This document shows, piece after piece, positions 27,365 through 39,190 of a stretch of 64,000 nt of DNA. Location: NCBI GenBank assembly GCA_949752745.1, contig OX457033.1, positions 16,896,407-16,960,406 on the forward strand. Direction: 5' to 3'. The stretch comes from Protula sp. h YS-2021 (taxonomy: Eukaryota > Annelida > Polychaeta > Sabellida > Serpulidae). The notes below the pieces were generated by a model, which was not told the DNA's origin, searched no databases, and saw nothing but the letters and a program-made list of their open reading frames with translations. Made by a program: the position numbers and the translations under genes. The stretch's first letter is position 1. Every line of letters begins with the position of its first letter.

Positions 27365-29723
27365 TCAGAACCTGCCTAGCCTGCCTCCTACGAGCAAACA
27401 GTCGCTGAAGGGCTGGGAGCCCTCCTCGCCTTTTGACTTGATAAAAGTATCTCTTAGAGACGAGGTGCTTCCCTCTGAGAAATACTTTGATTGATTGCTA
27501 CCTGCACTGCGGCGATCCCCGTGAAGTGGTCTTGCCGTTGCTCTGTTGCCTCGGCTTCTTCGGGGGAAAAGCTTGTCTTGGCGAGGGGACTGTGAGTACT
27601 GGCGTTTCTGTGGGCGTGCGAACTGCTTTGGTGCTTTGGCCATGAGAGCTAGGTCCTGTGATAGCGATCTGCTCTCCTGGTGAACTCTCTCTATCTCCTC
27701 GGGGGGAAACAGCTCCTTCTGACCCAGGATCGGAGCGTGGCGTAGGTCACGGAGGCCCTTGACGCTCGACCAACAGTGCTGAAGGAAGGCGTCGCGTCGC
27801 AGGTACACTAGTGAGGAGGTCAGATAGGTAGCAAGCTTCACCACATCCCTGGTAGCCAATGCCAGACACTCCAGGAGTTTGAGTGCCACCGGGTCCGACA
27901 GACTCAGATCATCCAAACGCCTCTTCAGGGCACTCAGGGTGTGGTTCTGGAAGGACATAATGTTCAAAATGTGTCTTGCTGAACCCTCTATAGCTTTCGC
28001 GTCCTTCTCTACCAGAGGGATATCTGAGTCCTGTCGGACCGAGGGCATCTAAGCCGTACGTTTGGTGGGCTGCTCCAAGGCTTACAGGGGTATGAGGTCA
28101 TCCGAGGAACGGTATGGGCCCTGCTTCACTGTGCAGTGCCTGGAGGGGTGGAGACGTGACAGCACTCGTCCTTCGGCTGCGTCCAGTCGTTTGAATTCCC
28201 GGCAGCGCACCGACAAGGCGTTGGCCACTTCCTCGCTGGTCGTAAGGGCCACGAACGCCTCAGGTTGGGGGAGGGAAGCCTACGAAGTCATCCTGATGGG
28301 CGGATCCTCTCTGTCCGACACTGGGCTCCCGCACTCTATACCTGCCAGCCTGGTGATCTCCTGAACTGCATCCCGGAAAGGTACATCCTCAGGGGCTACC
28401 GACTCTGCTGGGGGCGAGAAAGATGCCTCCGGCTCCGAGCAGAACTCAGGTGGGTATGGGGTACGAATCGGACGTCTCCCCGCCGCTGCTGGGTCCTTCC
28501 ACAGACGTTGTCCTTTGCCCGGGGGAAAAAGTTGGGTCTGTGGAGCGGAGAGGGAATTGAACAGACAAGAAAAAAACTGCTTGGAGAGTCACCTTCGGCG
28601 TCGCCATCCGCTTCCGAGTCCTCCGAGCTCCCATCTTCATGAACCGATAAACCAGGCTCTTCCGTCATGACTGCGCCTGAGACTGGGGTATAAATAGCTC
28701 TCTCCCTGTTCTTGGAGATCGCCTCCAGAGGTGAGGTATCCAACGGTGCGAGCTCTTCATCCTCTTCCGCGTGCTGTGCAAGTGAGATCTGGCCCAATGG
28801 GGGGAGATCTTCAGACTCACTCTCGCTGAGGGTGATAGTTTCCAAGGCATCCCTAGCGTCTAACTCCTCCTGTTGGCGGGGGTAGACACCGAGGGGGGGG
28901 GCTAGATACCGACAGCACCGGGGGATCATCTGGTGGGTGGGAGACGGTTGCAGCGGGTGCGTGCCTGCGTCTCGGTTCTGGCCTTGAGAGCAGAGCTTCT
29001 TGAAGGTCCTGGATCTGCCGCTGAAGTTGGGACTGCATAGCCAGGAACGAAGAAATGTTCAATGTCTCAGCCGGAGGCAGTGGAGGGGTGTCCACGATTT
29101 GCGTTGGAGAAGAGTCTGGGCGTGGAGGACTGCCAAACTCTCCCACACGGCTGATAAAGCACGCCCCCGACTTTGCATGTGTGATTGTCACGCTCTCTTT
29201 CACGGCAGGAATGGGGGAGAGGCGAGGATAGGATCTTCCGAAACGACTTTCCCCGTCCCTTTGTGAGGGAGTGGCCAGGTCTTATCCAGCACGATTCTCT
29301 CGCTCATCCCAGGTAAGTCCAGCTCTGCCACTAACCGAGAAGTTGATGAAGATTTGATTTTCTTCTTCTTCCGGGGCAAGTCAAAGTCCGACTCTACGTC
29401 TCTCTCTGCCCGCACAGGTGAAGACACCTGACCAGCCACTACAGAACCCGCTCTCGGCATATCCAGAGACAAGGACTGAACCTTACGACGTACTCTCCGC
29501 TTAATGTTATTGGCGCGTACCTTCTCCAGTGCGTCCCAGTCCTGGGGGGGAAAGATGCGCACACTCGTTGCAAGTGTGTAAAGCGTCGCACAGCGGGATG
29601 TCTCTGTCTCTCCATCACCGGTCGCAGAGCGAGTGAGGATTGGCTGCTGAAGGCGGGTTGACGCAGGAGATCTGCGACTTGTTGTGGTAAAGACTGGCCT
29701 CCGTCATGCCTGGAAACAAGCAA
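27365..29723 (-). pseudogene. DIRS gag-like region (frame-broken)
   Basis: Several consecutive minus-strand frames. The clearest begins at the ATG at 28048 (MPSVRQDSDIPLVEKDAKAI) and includes YLRRDAFLQHCWSSVKGLRD, a helix-rich gag-like segment, with a basic SPRQDKLFPRRSRGNR stretch. The upstream part is acidic and serine-rich (about 28400-28930). Near 29560-29640 one frame reads CDALHTCNECAHLSP, a possible small zinc motif at the N terminus. Assignment as gag rests on position upstream of RT. Confidence 0.6.
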
Positions 29724-30414
29724 AGATACGAGTATATAAGTAATAATCTCAACTCAGCCTAGGTGCTCGGTAGGCCGCTGGTGCCTGGAAGCTACCAAGC
29801 AACTAGATGGGCCTTGGTAACCAAGCCTTTGCTCAGAACCGAGCACCGAGATGGCACTCCGTACTCCACTTAACCTAGAACGCAGAATGTCCTAGGTAGA
29901 GCGAAAGTACTGACGTTCTGTAGAGCAAAAGGCGACCCAGAGGCTGAAAATCAACCCCTCTGCGCAAGGCAGTTCCAAGCAACTCCGCACTGCACTGGAA
30001 AAGCTGGAAACCTGCTAGGAAGCATCCACTACGCAGCTCTGTCTGTCTACGACCAAGGAGTGGTAACTAGCTCCGGGTCAGAACAGAACTCGGCAGCTGA
30101 AACGATCCGTGCTCCCTTAAGGGTCCAAGGGCGTGCGCCGTACTAGTAAACGGTGGAGACTTGCGAGTAACACTTTTCGGGGAAAAACATTCGAAACCCC
30201 AGTGATGCAAACTCAGAATACTAGCAGAAGCGTACGAAGGCAAAAATATCCAAATTACACAAGCTGACGAGCCTTCGCCTCTATACTTCTAAAAAAGAAC
30301 GTAAAAGGCAACTAAAAAGTATTTTCGGACAAATTCACCTTGAATTGACGGCAGGAAAAACAAAAAAAATTTCCCAGTCTAGAAACGCGTGTGGTTGGTA
30401 ACCGCACGCAATAC

Positions 30415-30589
30415 GAGAATGAGGCTTGGTAACAGTGACCAAGGATGCTGATTGGCTGGGACCAAGGACGGGACTATTCGAGTAACTAGAAGAAATTTTT
30501 AGTTCCTGAGTGCGTGATTCTTAGAGTTTTGCGAGAAAACCCGTATAAAAGTGGAGATAAGCGAATTCGGAGCTTTTACGAAGTAAAAG
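30415..30589. repeat. DIRS right terminal inverted repeat
   Basis: Contains GAATGAGGCTTGGTAACAGT through AAAACCCGTATAAAAGTGGA and ends in TTTTACGAAGTAAAA. It pairs with 23024-23220 and the second half of the internal complementary region. Confidence 0.85.
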
Positions 30590-33055
30590 TAATTTTGGGG
30601 GTCAATATCGATGAAACACGTTTTAGTAGTGGCCTGCTCGATTTGTGGTAACCTTGAGCCTTTCTTAAATCACACTGCCCCCAAGTAGTACAGACCTAAT
30701 GCAGAGCGACGTAAACGGAAACACATCACACAACGCCGTGTGGGCAAAAAGCAGACCTGCTTCCTGTACATAAATCGCGTCACTATGTAAATATTTATCC
30801 TTTTATAGCGGTAAGCAAAGACAATTTACAGCGGCCAAAATCCCGTTTTATGACAACTTGGACAAACGCAAAGTAAATTTTGCTTTTTCTTTTTTGTTTC
30901 TGGGGGAGGGGTGTTATTGTCAAGTTGTTTTTTTTTCTTGTCGAAAATATCTTCAAATGTTCACATAACTATAAATAAAACTGTGACGTATTTAACGATA
31001 AAGCCAGGCCAACTCTTTAAATCCTATTGGAATCGAGGAACATTGTAATCCGGCTGCATTACTCTGTAATATATGTACTGCTAGCATATGATTACTGAAT
31101 GCCATACGTAAACACATGGTGGTTTAGTTACATATATGGAACGGTGGTAGGGGTGGCTTTTAAACGGAAATGAGAATTTGCTCTCTGTGCGGTTAGTCTC
31201 ATGTCGCTTGCTCTGCTGTGAAATTTTTTGGGCGGGAGGAGGGTTGGGCTAACATTGCCGCTGAACCCCCATCCCGCCCCCCCCCCTACCCGCTCTTCGT
31301 CATGGCAACATGGCTACTGGTTAGATGTGAAATACCGGAGCATTTTAGATAGAAATGCTATGCTAAAAACAAAGCAGAAAACAGAATAGAAGAAATAATG
31401 CTGAGGAAATAACTAATGAGGCTTTTGTTCGCCTTGTGAGTGGTGGTGGGGGGAGGGGGAGTTATATTAAATTTTCCAACAAAAACTGTTCCATCTTTTT
31501 CTTTCCAACGATCTGTGCAACCAGCTCTTAAAAACTTTGCACAATTTTTGTAGTTATCGCAAAAAAATTTTTTTGTGAAATTTAAAATAAACTATTTCAG
31601 CCTCCAAAACGACCCACAGAAATTTACTGATACACATGTAGAAGGTAAAATCTATTTGTGAAATTTCTGGTTGAAATCATTCCTGGTGCTTTTTTAGAAT
31701 TGTGGATTTTTCTCCCCCTCTCCTTCCAACCAATAAAAATTATTACTATTACTATTCTTGCTTTGATTATGCCAGAAACGGTTAATTGGAAAAGCATTAG
31801 ACCGTCGTAGATCCCAATCCCTACCATTGCCCCCAACCCAATACAGCAAGCTACCAGTTCTATTGAAACTCCCCGCCCCTCCCCTTCCCCCTCCAAAAAA
31901 AATTTTAAAGGACAGAAAGTGAGCACAGCACAAAAATTTTCCGATATATATTTAAACCACTTTGGCATGCTTCTAAATTAAGTGACATTTCATATGAATT
32001 ATAATTGTAGACAAAAACACCGAAGAACATATTGTTAGACAGCCCGAATATTGTGTGAATAACTAATATTTGGTCTTTGCAGTACAATATTTACATACAG
32101 CTCTTCCTTTAAGAATTTTTGCTAAATATTTCGAATATGCCCATATTCCGCCTCCGTCTAGACCGTAATGAAGTTGGGATATTTACAACTTGAAATGGTA
32201 CACGTTTTAGTGCAATTAAATGCTGGTAAATGTAATTGTTTCCGCATTCAGAAAAGTTAAATTTAGCGTAAATAATAACAATCTAACTTCCACATTACAA
32301 ACGAAATAACATAGGATGAAATCTCAATGAAACATAATTATGGTAACTGATCTTTAAGATACAACTTAAATTATTTACATTATCCTTGTTGTCAGTTGAA
32401 GCTTCTAAAATACAATTAATTACTTTCGTTTTACTCCCCAACAGTGTTCATACTTGAATACTTAAAGCTGTGTGAGTAATCCAAACATAGTATGGCTACT
32501 AACTAGCAATGCAGTGCGCATAGAGCTATTTCTATTCTGAAATAGACCTAATTTTATCTCCGTGCACCAAAACATACCCACAACAAATAAAACAATCATG
32601 GGCAACATTAAAACTGCAAACGGTTTCGATGACACGGTCAAGAAGGTACCCCTTATGCAAAATCCAGAGTGAATTAGTGAGGTCAACACAGCTTATGATT
32701 TCTACGATATCCAGGTCAAGTGACCTTTACTCTTATAAAAACCAATCTTCAGATCACAAAGTTAACCAGGAATTCGGGCCACAAAATTGGGTCAAATTTA
32801 ATAATAATCGCTCAAACAGTTTATGAAATATGCATGCTCTAGGTCAGATTACGCGATGTCAAAAGTTGCTTGCTCCAAGCGAAACGACAACTTTTGTTAT
32901 TGCTCACTGTAAATGGAAGGTGTTTTGAAAAACAAACGTAGAAGAAACGTATCTTGTTATGTTAACAAGGATCCGTTTTTCTACCTTTAAGCCATATTTC
33001 ACAAAGAACACTCCTATATGCACAATTGATTGTAATTTGTTTGATCAATAAATTA
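30590..33055. other. intergenic stretch without recognised gene
   Basis: Contains short G- and C-runs (about 30900, 31225-31285, 31440) and AT-rich filler. Open frames of up to 114 codons match nothing I know and have no convincing splice context. Confidence 0.4.
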
Positions 33056-33058
33056 ATT

Positions 33059-33306
33059 GAAGGGGTCCATGCACAAACTTATTAACTCCACTTATCAGGA
33101 AAATGCACCATTACCACCACGGTATTTCCTGGCCTCCGTTCTATCACATATGTAAGTCTTACACCTCAAAACCGATTAGAAGTGGGCATTTTTTTAGGAA
33201 AAGGCTGTCGGAAAAACCTATGTTTGTTAGTAAAATTTCAAACTTTAAAGCGTTTTTCTCCACTGCTGATAACTGCAGTTATCAGGTTTATGCATGGACC
33301 CCTTCA
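33059..33306. mobile_element. short MITE with GAAGGGGTCCATGCA termini
   Basis: GAAGGGGTCCATGCACAAAC at the left is inverted at the right as GTTTATGCATGGACCCCTTC (one mismatch). The total is about 250 bp without coding capacity. A nested palindrome CTGATAACTGCAGTTATCAG lies at about 33265-33284. Confidence 0.7.
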
Positions 33307-33676
33307 GTTATTAAGAGCGCGCCCATAGGGCGTTGTGTTATAAATGTCAAGTCTAATTTGCCCATTTACCAAAGCCGAAACAACCAAGGAACGACGGATC
33401 CGGGAAAGAAGGGCCCTGGACCAAAAGGACATAAGAGCTTTTCCCAAAACGGCCTTTTCCAAAAGGGCCTTTCCCAAAACGGCCCTAAATGAAAAGTTGA
33501 ACAAAAGGGCCTTGAGATTTTTTTTGGATATGGTTCTCAAGTTTATTTTTAGTTTTCTTAACGTGTATGACGCAAGCGAGACAAATTTTTGGCTGTCCTT
33601 TATTACTTTGTATATTATATCCATTGCTGTTGGTCACAGTTCTAGTAAAGCCCTCAAATTCAGAACTCCTTATATA

Positions 33677-35194
33677 CCCAACAACAAAAGAAACGCCGAT
33701 TTTTAGAAATTCCACATCTATCTTCCTAAATTTGCAACTGGAATCTATGTTACATATATCAAAAAGGCAGTTGTTATAGCATACTTCTAGACAGTTTTAG
33801 TCACTTTACAGAAGATAGTCACGGTTCATTTAACAAAACAAAAGTGCCTCACAAAATGACGAGTTAAAGTGCCTAATAACGAGTGTGGCCTCCGTTCGCG
33901 TTAATCACCGCCGCACACCGGCGCCTCATAGAGGTCACCAAGCGCTGGATTACGACTCTGGGTATGCGATGCCACTCCTCGATGAGGGCGTGGCGTAGCT
34001 GTGGTAACGTAGACGGAGGGTTGCGTCTCTGACGAACAGCTCGGCCTAACACGTCCCAGACGTGCTCTATGGGTGAGAGATCTGGTGAAAACGCCGGCCA
34101 TGGCAACACGTTCACTCCGTTGGCACGAATGTAATCCATGGACAACCTTGCCACATGGGGTCTGGCGTTGTCCTGTTGGAAAATGAGATGGTTCTGTTGC
34201 ACTGTAGGAACAACGCACGGCTCCAAAATTTGATCACGATATTGCTGTGCGGTGAGATTCCCATCCACAAAGCGCAGTTCGGTTCTTAATCCAAAAGCTA
34301 TTCCACCCCAAACCATAACACTTTGGCCACCAAAGCGATCACGTTCTTGCACGCAAGCGTTCGTGAATCGTTCGCCGCTCCGACGCCATACGCGTCTTCG
34401 TCCATCGGCAAATTCCAGACAGAAACGCGATTCGTCTGTGAAAAGAACCCTATTCAAGTCCGCAAGTCTCCAGCGCACATGATTCATGGCCCATTGACGC
34501 CTCGCTTGGCGCCTAGCACCGGTTAAGGGCATTCCGCGATACGCGCGCCGGCTTCGAATACCGTGTTCATGAGGCCGTCTCCTCACTGTTTGGGCACTGA
34601 TGCGATTGCCCTGACGTCCTGGGAGTGCTCCGGCGGTGGTTGTCGCTGGAATAAATCTCTGGCGTAGGTGTGAGACCCGAATATAGCGGTCCTCCTGGGG
34701 AGTAGTAACACGTGGTCTACCTGACCGAGGTCTGTCGCGAGTAGATCCAGTGTCCCTAAGACGACTTCGTAGGCGTCGAACTGTACTTTCATTAACACCA
34801 AAGTGGTGCGCGACGTCAGCGCGGCTCCTTCCGCTGTCCAGCATACCCACGGCGCGTTCCCTATCAATTTGTCAGAGCCGTGGCATGGTTTTTCCGTTGA
34901 GTTTGTTTCAATATTTTAACGTTTTTTATCCCTTTTTAAGCTTGTCTTTACTATGCATTTCAGTTTGTACGGGTCATTGTAACACATGTTGCCTAATATG
35001 GAAAAAGGTGTCAAAACGACCACTTCATTGAATTGACCAAGGTGTTAGGGTAATTAAGCCGCCACCAACAGACCACATAAAGGATAAAGAAAGAAAAATA
35101 TTACAGAAAAAAGTTCGCACACAAGTTTCCCAGAAATCGCCAAAAACGCAAAAAAACCACACGAAAATTATTCGGCGTTTCTTTTGTTGTTGAG
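33677..35194 (-). mobile_element. Tc1/mariner-like transposon
   Basis: Terminal inverted repeats CCCAACAACAAAAGAAACGC (33677, plus) and CTCAACAACAAAAGAAACGC (35194, minus) with one mismatch, flanked by TA on both sides (33675-33676, 35195-35196). It is 1518 bp with one transposase on the minus strand. Near-identical ends and a nearly intact frame indicate a young insertion. Confidence 0.92.
33873..34886 (-). pseudogene. Tc1-like transposase, intact except for an early stop
   Basis: A DDE transposase of the IS630/Tc1/mariner superfamily that cuts and pastes at TA. The DNA-binding half has paired helix-turn-helix features (RADVAHHFGVNESTVRRLR, SGRPRVTT). The catalytic half has FTDESRF (first Asp), FQQDNARPH (second Asp) and SPDLSPIEHVWD (Glu); the spacing of the last two suits DD34E. 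The frame is open from 34871 to the stop at 33873. An upstream in-frame ATG at 34884-34886 is followed by MPRL and then TGA at 34872-34874. The peptide right after the stop (QIDRERAVGML) still looks like the family N terminus. Only this nonsense codon is seen; initiation at the internal Met (MLDSGRSRADV, 34844) might give a shortened protein. Confidence 0.9.
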
Positions 35195-35610
35195 TATATA
35201 TCGGCAAGACACTCACACGCCAACATCATCCGGATTATCTCGTGTGTTTAAACAGCACAGTGCAGAGGAACGAAACTAAAGACAGAGATTATGGGTGATT
35301 ATTAGTGATTGGTACAAACAGAGATTATGCTGTGGCACAGAGCTTCGGAAATCTCAACAGAGTGATGGGGAGTAATTGAAACAAAACATCAAGGCAGTTA
35401 TCTGTAAAACCACAATGAAGTTTGTTTTTTTACTTGTTATTTTGTTACATATTCTATTTAATAATTAAAACTCAAAATCCTACAAAAAAATTCTCAAGGC
35501 CTTTTTGTCTTTTCATTTAGGGCCGTTTTGGGAAAGGCCTTTCTGGGAAAGGCCGTTTTGGGAAAGGCCCTTATGTCCAAGGCCCTTTTGTTCATGGCCC
35601 TTCTGTCTGG

Positions 35611-36132
<522 letters not shown>

Positions 36133-37121
36133 CTTGCGTTAGAAAACTGGGGAAAAATCAATATGAAAGAAACTATTGTGTTTGAACTGTGCTAGAAAAG
36201 TGGTGTTACTGTCTTATATTCAGCTCAAGATTTCTCACTGTGACAAAAAAAATAAAAATAAAATAAAATAAAATAAACACGCAAAAACATTTTGCTTAAT
36301 ACAGTTAAATGTATTTAAATGTATGAAATCAGGTAAGATAAAATAAAACGTGACGTTCTGTATGGACCATTTTACACCTTTTATTATTTATATTAGACGA
36401 AAGGGCAATTTGGTTGATAAATAACCACTAAACTACCCAACCAAACAAAAATGATAGCGAGAGCAAACAAAATGTCTCGACGGTTGTGTATTCAAAGAAT
36501 TAAGAGACTCATCCTGGCCCGGGACTCAGTCGAGAGCCAAACACTGTAAAACCGCCTCCGTGCATCTAAAATTGACACTAGAGACCTTCTACCAGAAGTA
36601 ATAAAAACTCATTTTACTTCCTATTTCACTTGTTGCGTGTAACTTAAATATTTCTTGAAACGTTATCACTTGAGAAACACAATTCAGAAGTAAACATTAT
36701 AAATTTAATATGTTTTATACTTTGTAAATTTCAAATGAATTATAAAAAATAATAATAAAATAGCAAAAATTAAGCGAAAATTACCCGCAAATTCCGCTGG
36801 TGGTCAAATCGTCGGTTTCTCATTTCACTCGTGGTCATATGACAGATGGTCATTTCATATGGACACCAATTTTCACTACCCCTGATATCAAAACACTGTT
36901 TGCATGTCCTACTGTTGCAGCGGTTTTTAAGTGAGTAGTACTGGTTGGTTTGGCAAAGACATTTGAATGTTCGTACAGAAGTTATCAAAATGTTGCTTTT
37001 ACAGAACATGTTCTATTTATAGTGGAACTAAATTTGAAAAAAAAAATTATGCAAAATGCAAAAACTCACGCACCAACTGGTTATCAAGCCATGGCTTTTT
37101 AAAATATCTCCCATAATCGCA
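36133..37121. other. intergenic, with an unassigned Cys-rich frame
   Basis: 36243-36275 is an (AAAAT)n tract. On the minus strand, 36770-37009 encodes a Cys-rich stretch (KCLCQTNQYYSLKNRCNS, then CKQCFDI, WCPYEMTICH) followed by a possible GGTAATTT donor. It could be an EGF-like exon or chance; no partner exon was found. Confidence 0.3.
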
Positions 37122-37456
37122 GTGCTAAGTTGGAGAAAGTACCCCCTTTAGAAGTAGACCCTTTATAAGCACCCCCTTTTTAACCAAACGCGGAGCGCAG
37201 TGCCGAAAGGCGTCCCGAGTTATGGGAGTACTGAATGAAAATAAAAGAACCCCCACCCCCTTTTTAAAAACGAAATTGACACGATGTAACTACCGCGACT
37301 AACCTTAAAATTAACGTTTTTTTTTTTTTTTTTTTTTTTTTGTTTTTTTTTTTTTTGGTATGTACTGTAACACATATGATAATAAGTGGCCCTCCTAGGT
37401 ATATTAACCTTTGTTAGATTTTTTTTTTTTGGTAAACACTGTAACACATATGATAA
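37122..37456 (+). repeat. dispersed repeat family R1, copy 2 (interrupted)
   Basis: Same word order as 8975-9205: CCCCCTTTTTAACCAAACG, GGGAGTACTGAATGAAAAT, C-rich run, long T tract, then CTGTAACACATATGATAATAAGTGGCC. The tail is present twice. The second tail is broken after CACATATGATAAC (37456) and resumes at 38514 as AATAAGTGGCCCTCCTAGG. Confidence 0.65.
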
Positions 37457-38513
37457 CTAGACCGAATTTCGCTACACGTAGCGAAATAGCACCCACTTGC
37501 AAGGGCAGAGACATAACATATTTGGTCAAAGACACATTTTTCAGTGTTTCGACATAATTGTCAGCTTCCGAATTATTATCTTGAACGAGGCCATCGAAGT
37601 GAATATAATGTAACCTCATTTGGGCACAAATAAATCAAATTCAGTTTTCTAAACGTTTTTGAGATACTGGCCAAGTTACAGTTTTTGACCTTGACCATGA
37701 GGGAGGAGGTCAAGATCACCGAGGCACTTCTTATATAACGTCTTTAAGGCCCAAAGGGTCGAAAATGAGCTCAATATCGCTCTATCTCTACAGGTTTTCG
37801 AGATAATAGTCAACTTCCGGTTTTTGACCTTAACCGTTACCCTGAAGGTCAAGATCACCGAGGTACCTCTTACGTAGCGTTTTTAGGCCCAAAGGGTGAT
37901 AAATGAGCTCAAAATCGCTCTATCTCTAACCGTTTTCGAGATGAGTCGACCTGTCGTTAAGGACGCGTGAAATCACTTGACCTTTGCCCTTGACCCTCAA
38001 GGTCAAGGTTAGTGATGAAAGTTTACTCTTTACTGAGTACGTTTTATGTATTCACACAGGGATTTGAGCACCTTTATGGCTACTTTTCGTGATTAATAGG
38101 TGTTTCCAAAAATATTTTGATCTCAATTTGACCTTGACTTCTGAGGTTCAAGGTCAAAAATTTTACGGATTTGACGACAACTCATTACCCTCTATGACTC
38201 TGCCAAATGCAGTCTTTTTACGACAAACCCTGTAGGAGGAGTTTTCTGGAAACCACTTTAAGGTCAGAAAACCTTTGACCTCAATTTGACCTTGACCTTC
38301 AAGGTAAAGGTCAAAAAATTTTGTGGATTTGACGACATCCCGTCACCCTCTATCACTGTGCCAAATTTCATCACCCTACGTCAAATAGCCTAGGAGAAGT
38401 TTTCTGGAAACCTCCGTGACGGAAAAAAGAGAAGAAAAAAGGGAAAAAAAGGACAGAAATTTCGAGAAAAACTACAAACTTATACCCATTTGCAAACGAA
38501 GTTTACAAGTGGG
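37457..38513. mobile_element. AAGGTCA-rich element inserted in repeat R1
   Basis: It starts with a TTTCGCTACACGTAGCGAAA palindrome and contains two copies of a roughly 130-bp unit (GAGGTCAAGATCACCGAGG ... GGCCCAAAGGGTCGAAAATG ... GTTTTCGAGAT, from about 37680 and 37840). Two copies of a second unit follow (TTGACCTTGACCTTCAAGG ... GATTTGACGACA ... GGAGTTTTCTGGAAACC). It ends near CCCATTTGCAAACGAAG and TTACAAGTGGG. The host repeat is cleanly interrupted, so this is a discrete insertion. Non-coding; class unknown. Confidence 0.6.
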
Positions 38514-38644
38514 AATAAGTGGCCCTCCTAGGTATATTAGCCTTTGTTAGATTCCCAATGGATAACTGATGAAATGTTTTCAACTTTACAGGTGCCTCAC
38601 TGAAGCTATAAAATGATGCTGCTTTGAGTGCTCGTATTTTTCAG

Positions 38645-38707
38645 GGTGAAAAAGGCGACACAGCAATGCCAGGCACACCCGCATTTATACTTCAAAAGAC
38701 TGGCCCG
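38645..38707 (+). pseudogene. collagen-like exon relic
   Basis: After an acceptor-like TATTTTTCAG, 63 bases read GEKGDTAMPGTPAFILQKTG with a following GT. The start has Gly-X-Y spacing (GEK GDT), but later glycines are replaced, as in a decayed fibrillar-collagen exon. No neighbouring exon is seen. Confidence 0.25.
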
Positions 38708-38948
38708 GTTTGTTGTTCCGCACTTTAGAGTTTTTGTGAATAATAAATGGAGAACCATATACATAAAATAAGCAAAAAAGAATTTTTTATCTTGCTGTCT
38801 GCCTACATCTCTGGTACTTGTTAATGTGCTCTTGTATTGTTTTAAATAAATTATTCGTCAGGGATTTTTTGTGCAACTTCCGGTGAACGGGTATATTTGT
38901 CCGCTCTTTGGCATCAGTTTTGATCTCCAATGGTGAGGAAGTATGTTT

Positions 38949-39190
38949 GATGAATGTGATAACCACATCGGATGGCTGGGGCGTGAATGTGATAACCACA
39001 TCGGATGGCTGTGGCGTGAATGTGATAACCACATCGGATGGCTGGGGCGTGAATGGATAACCACATAGGTTGGCTAGGGCGTGAATGTGATAACCACATC
39101 GGATGGCTGGGGCGTGAATGTGATAACCACATCGGATGGCTGGGGCGTGAATGTGATAACCACATCGGTTGGCTAGGGCGTGAATGTGAT
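38949..39190. repeat. 33-bp minisatellite, about 7-8 copies
   Basis: The unit contains GTGATAACCACATCGGATGG and CTGGGGCGTGAAT. Because 33 is divisible by 3, frames stay open (11-residue period; minus frames give TPQPSDVVIT or HIHAPAIRCGY). One short unit near 39055 shifts the phase, so the open frame is not evidence of a protein. Confidence 0.9.

Larger units (their letters stand above)
23024..30589 (-). mobile_element. DIRS-type tyrosine-recombinase retrotransposon
   Basis: About 7.6 kb, coding on the minus strand, in the order gag-like, reverse transcriptase/RNase H, tyrosine recombinase. Left (23024-23220) and right (30415-30589) termini are inverted repeats sharing, for example, ACTTTTATACGGGTTTTCTC and CACGCACTCAGGAACTAAAA. 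An internal complementary region at 23283-23398 joins the complement of the left terminus (GTAAAAGAGCGTTTTACGAA) to that of the right terminus (ACTTCGTAAAAGCTCCGAAT). This is the diagnostic DIRS-1 arrangement, which allows circular-intermediate replication and integration by recombinase rather than by a DDE integrase. Stops and frameshifts make this copy non-functional. 29730-30410 has no coding and is probably the 5' leader. Confidence 0.9.
33390..35610. mobile_element. palindromic GGCC-word element, split by a Tc1 insertion
   Basis: The left arm (about 33390-33540) has GGACATAAGAGC, TTTTCCCAAAACGGCC and TTTCCCAAAACGGCCCTAAA. The right arm (about 35475-35610), read on the minus strand, has GGACATAAGGGCCTTTCCC, AAAACGGCC and CAAAACGGCCCTAAATGAAA. 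The arms are inverted, about 135-150 bp, made of iterated (A)AGGGCC/AAACGGCC words. The Tc1-like element at 33677-35194 lies between them, so the original element was about 0.7 kb. No coding capacity of its own. Confidence 0.65.
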
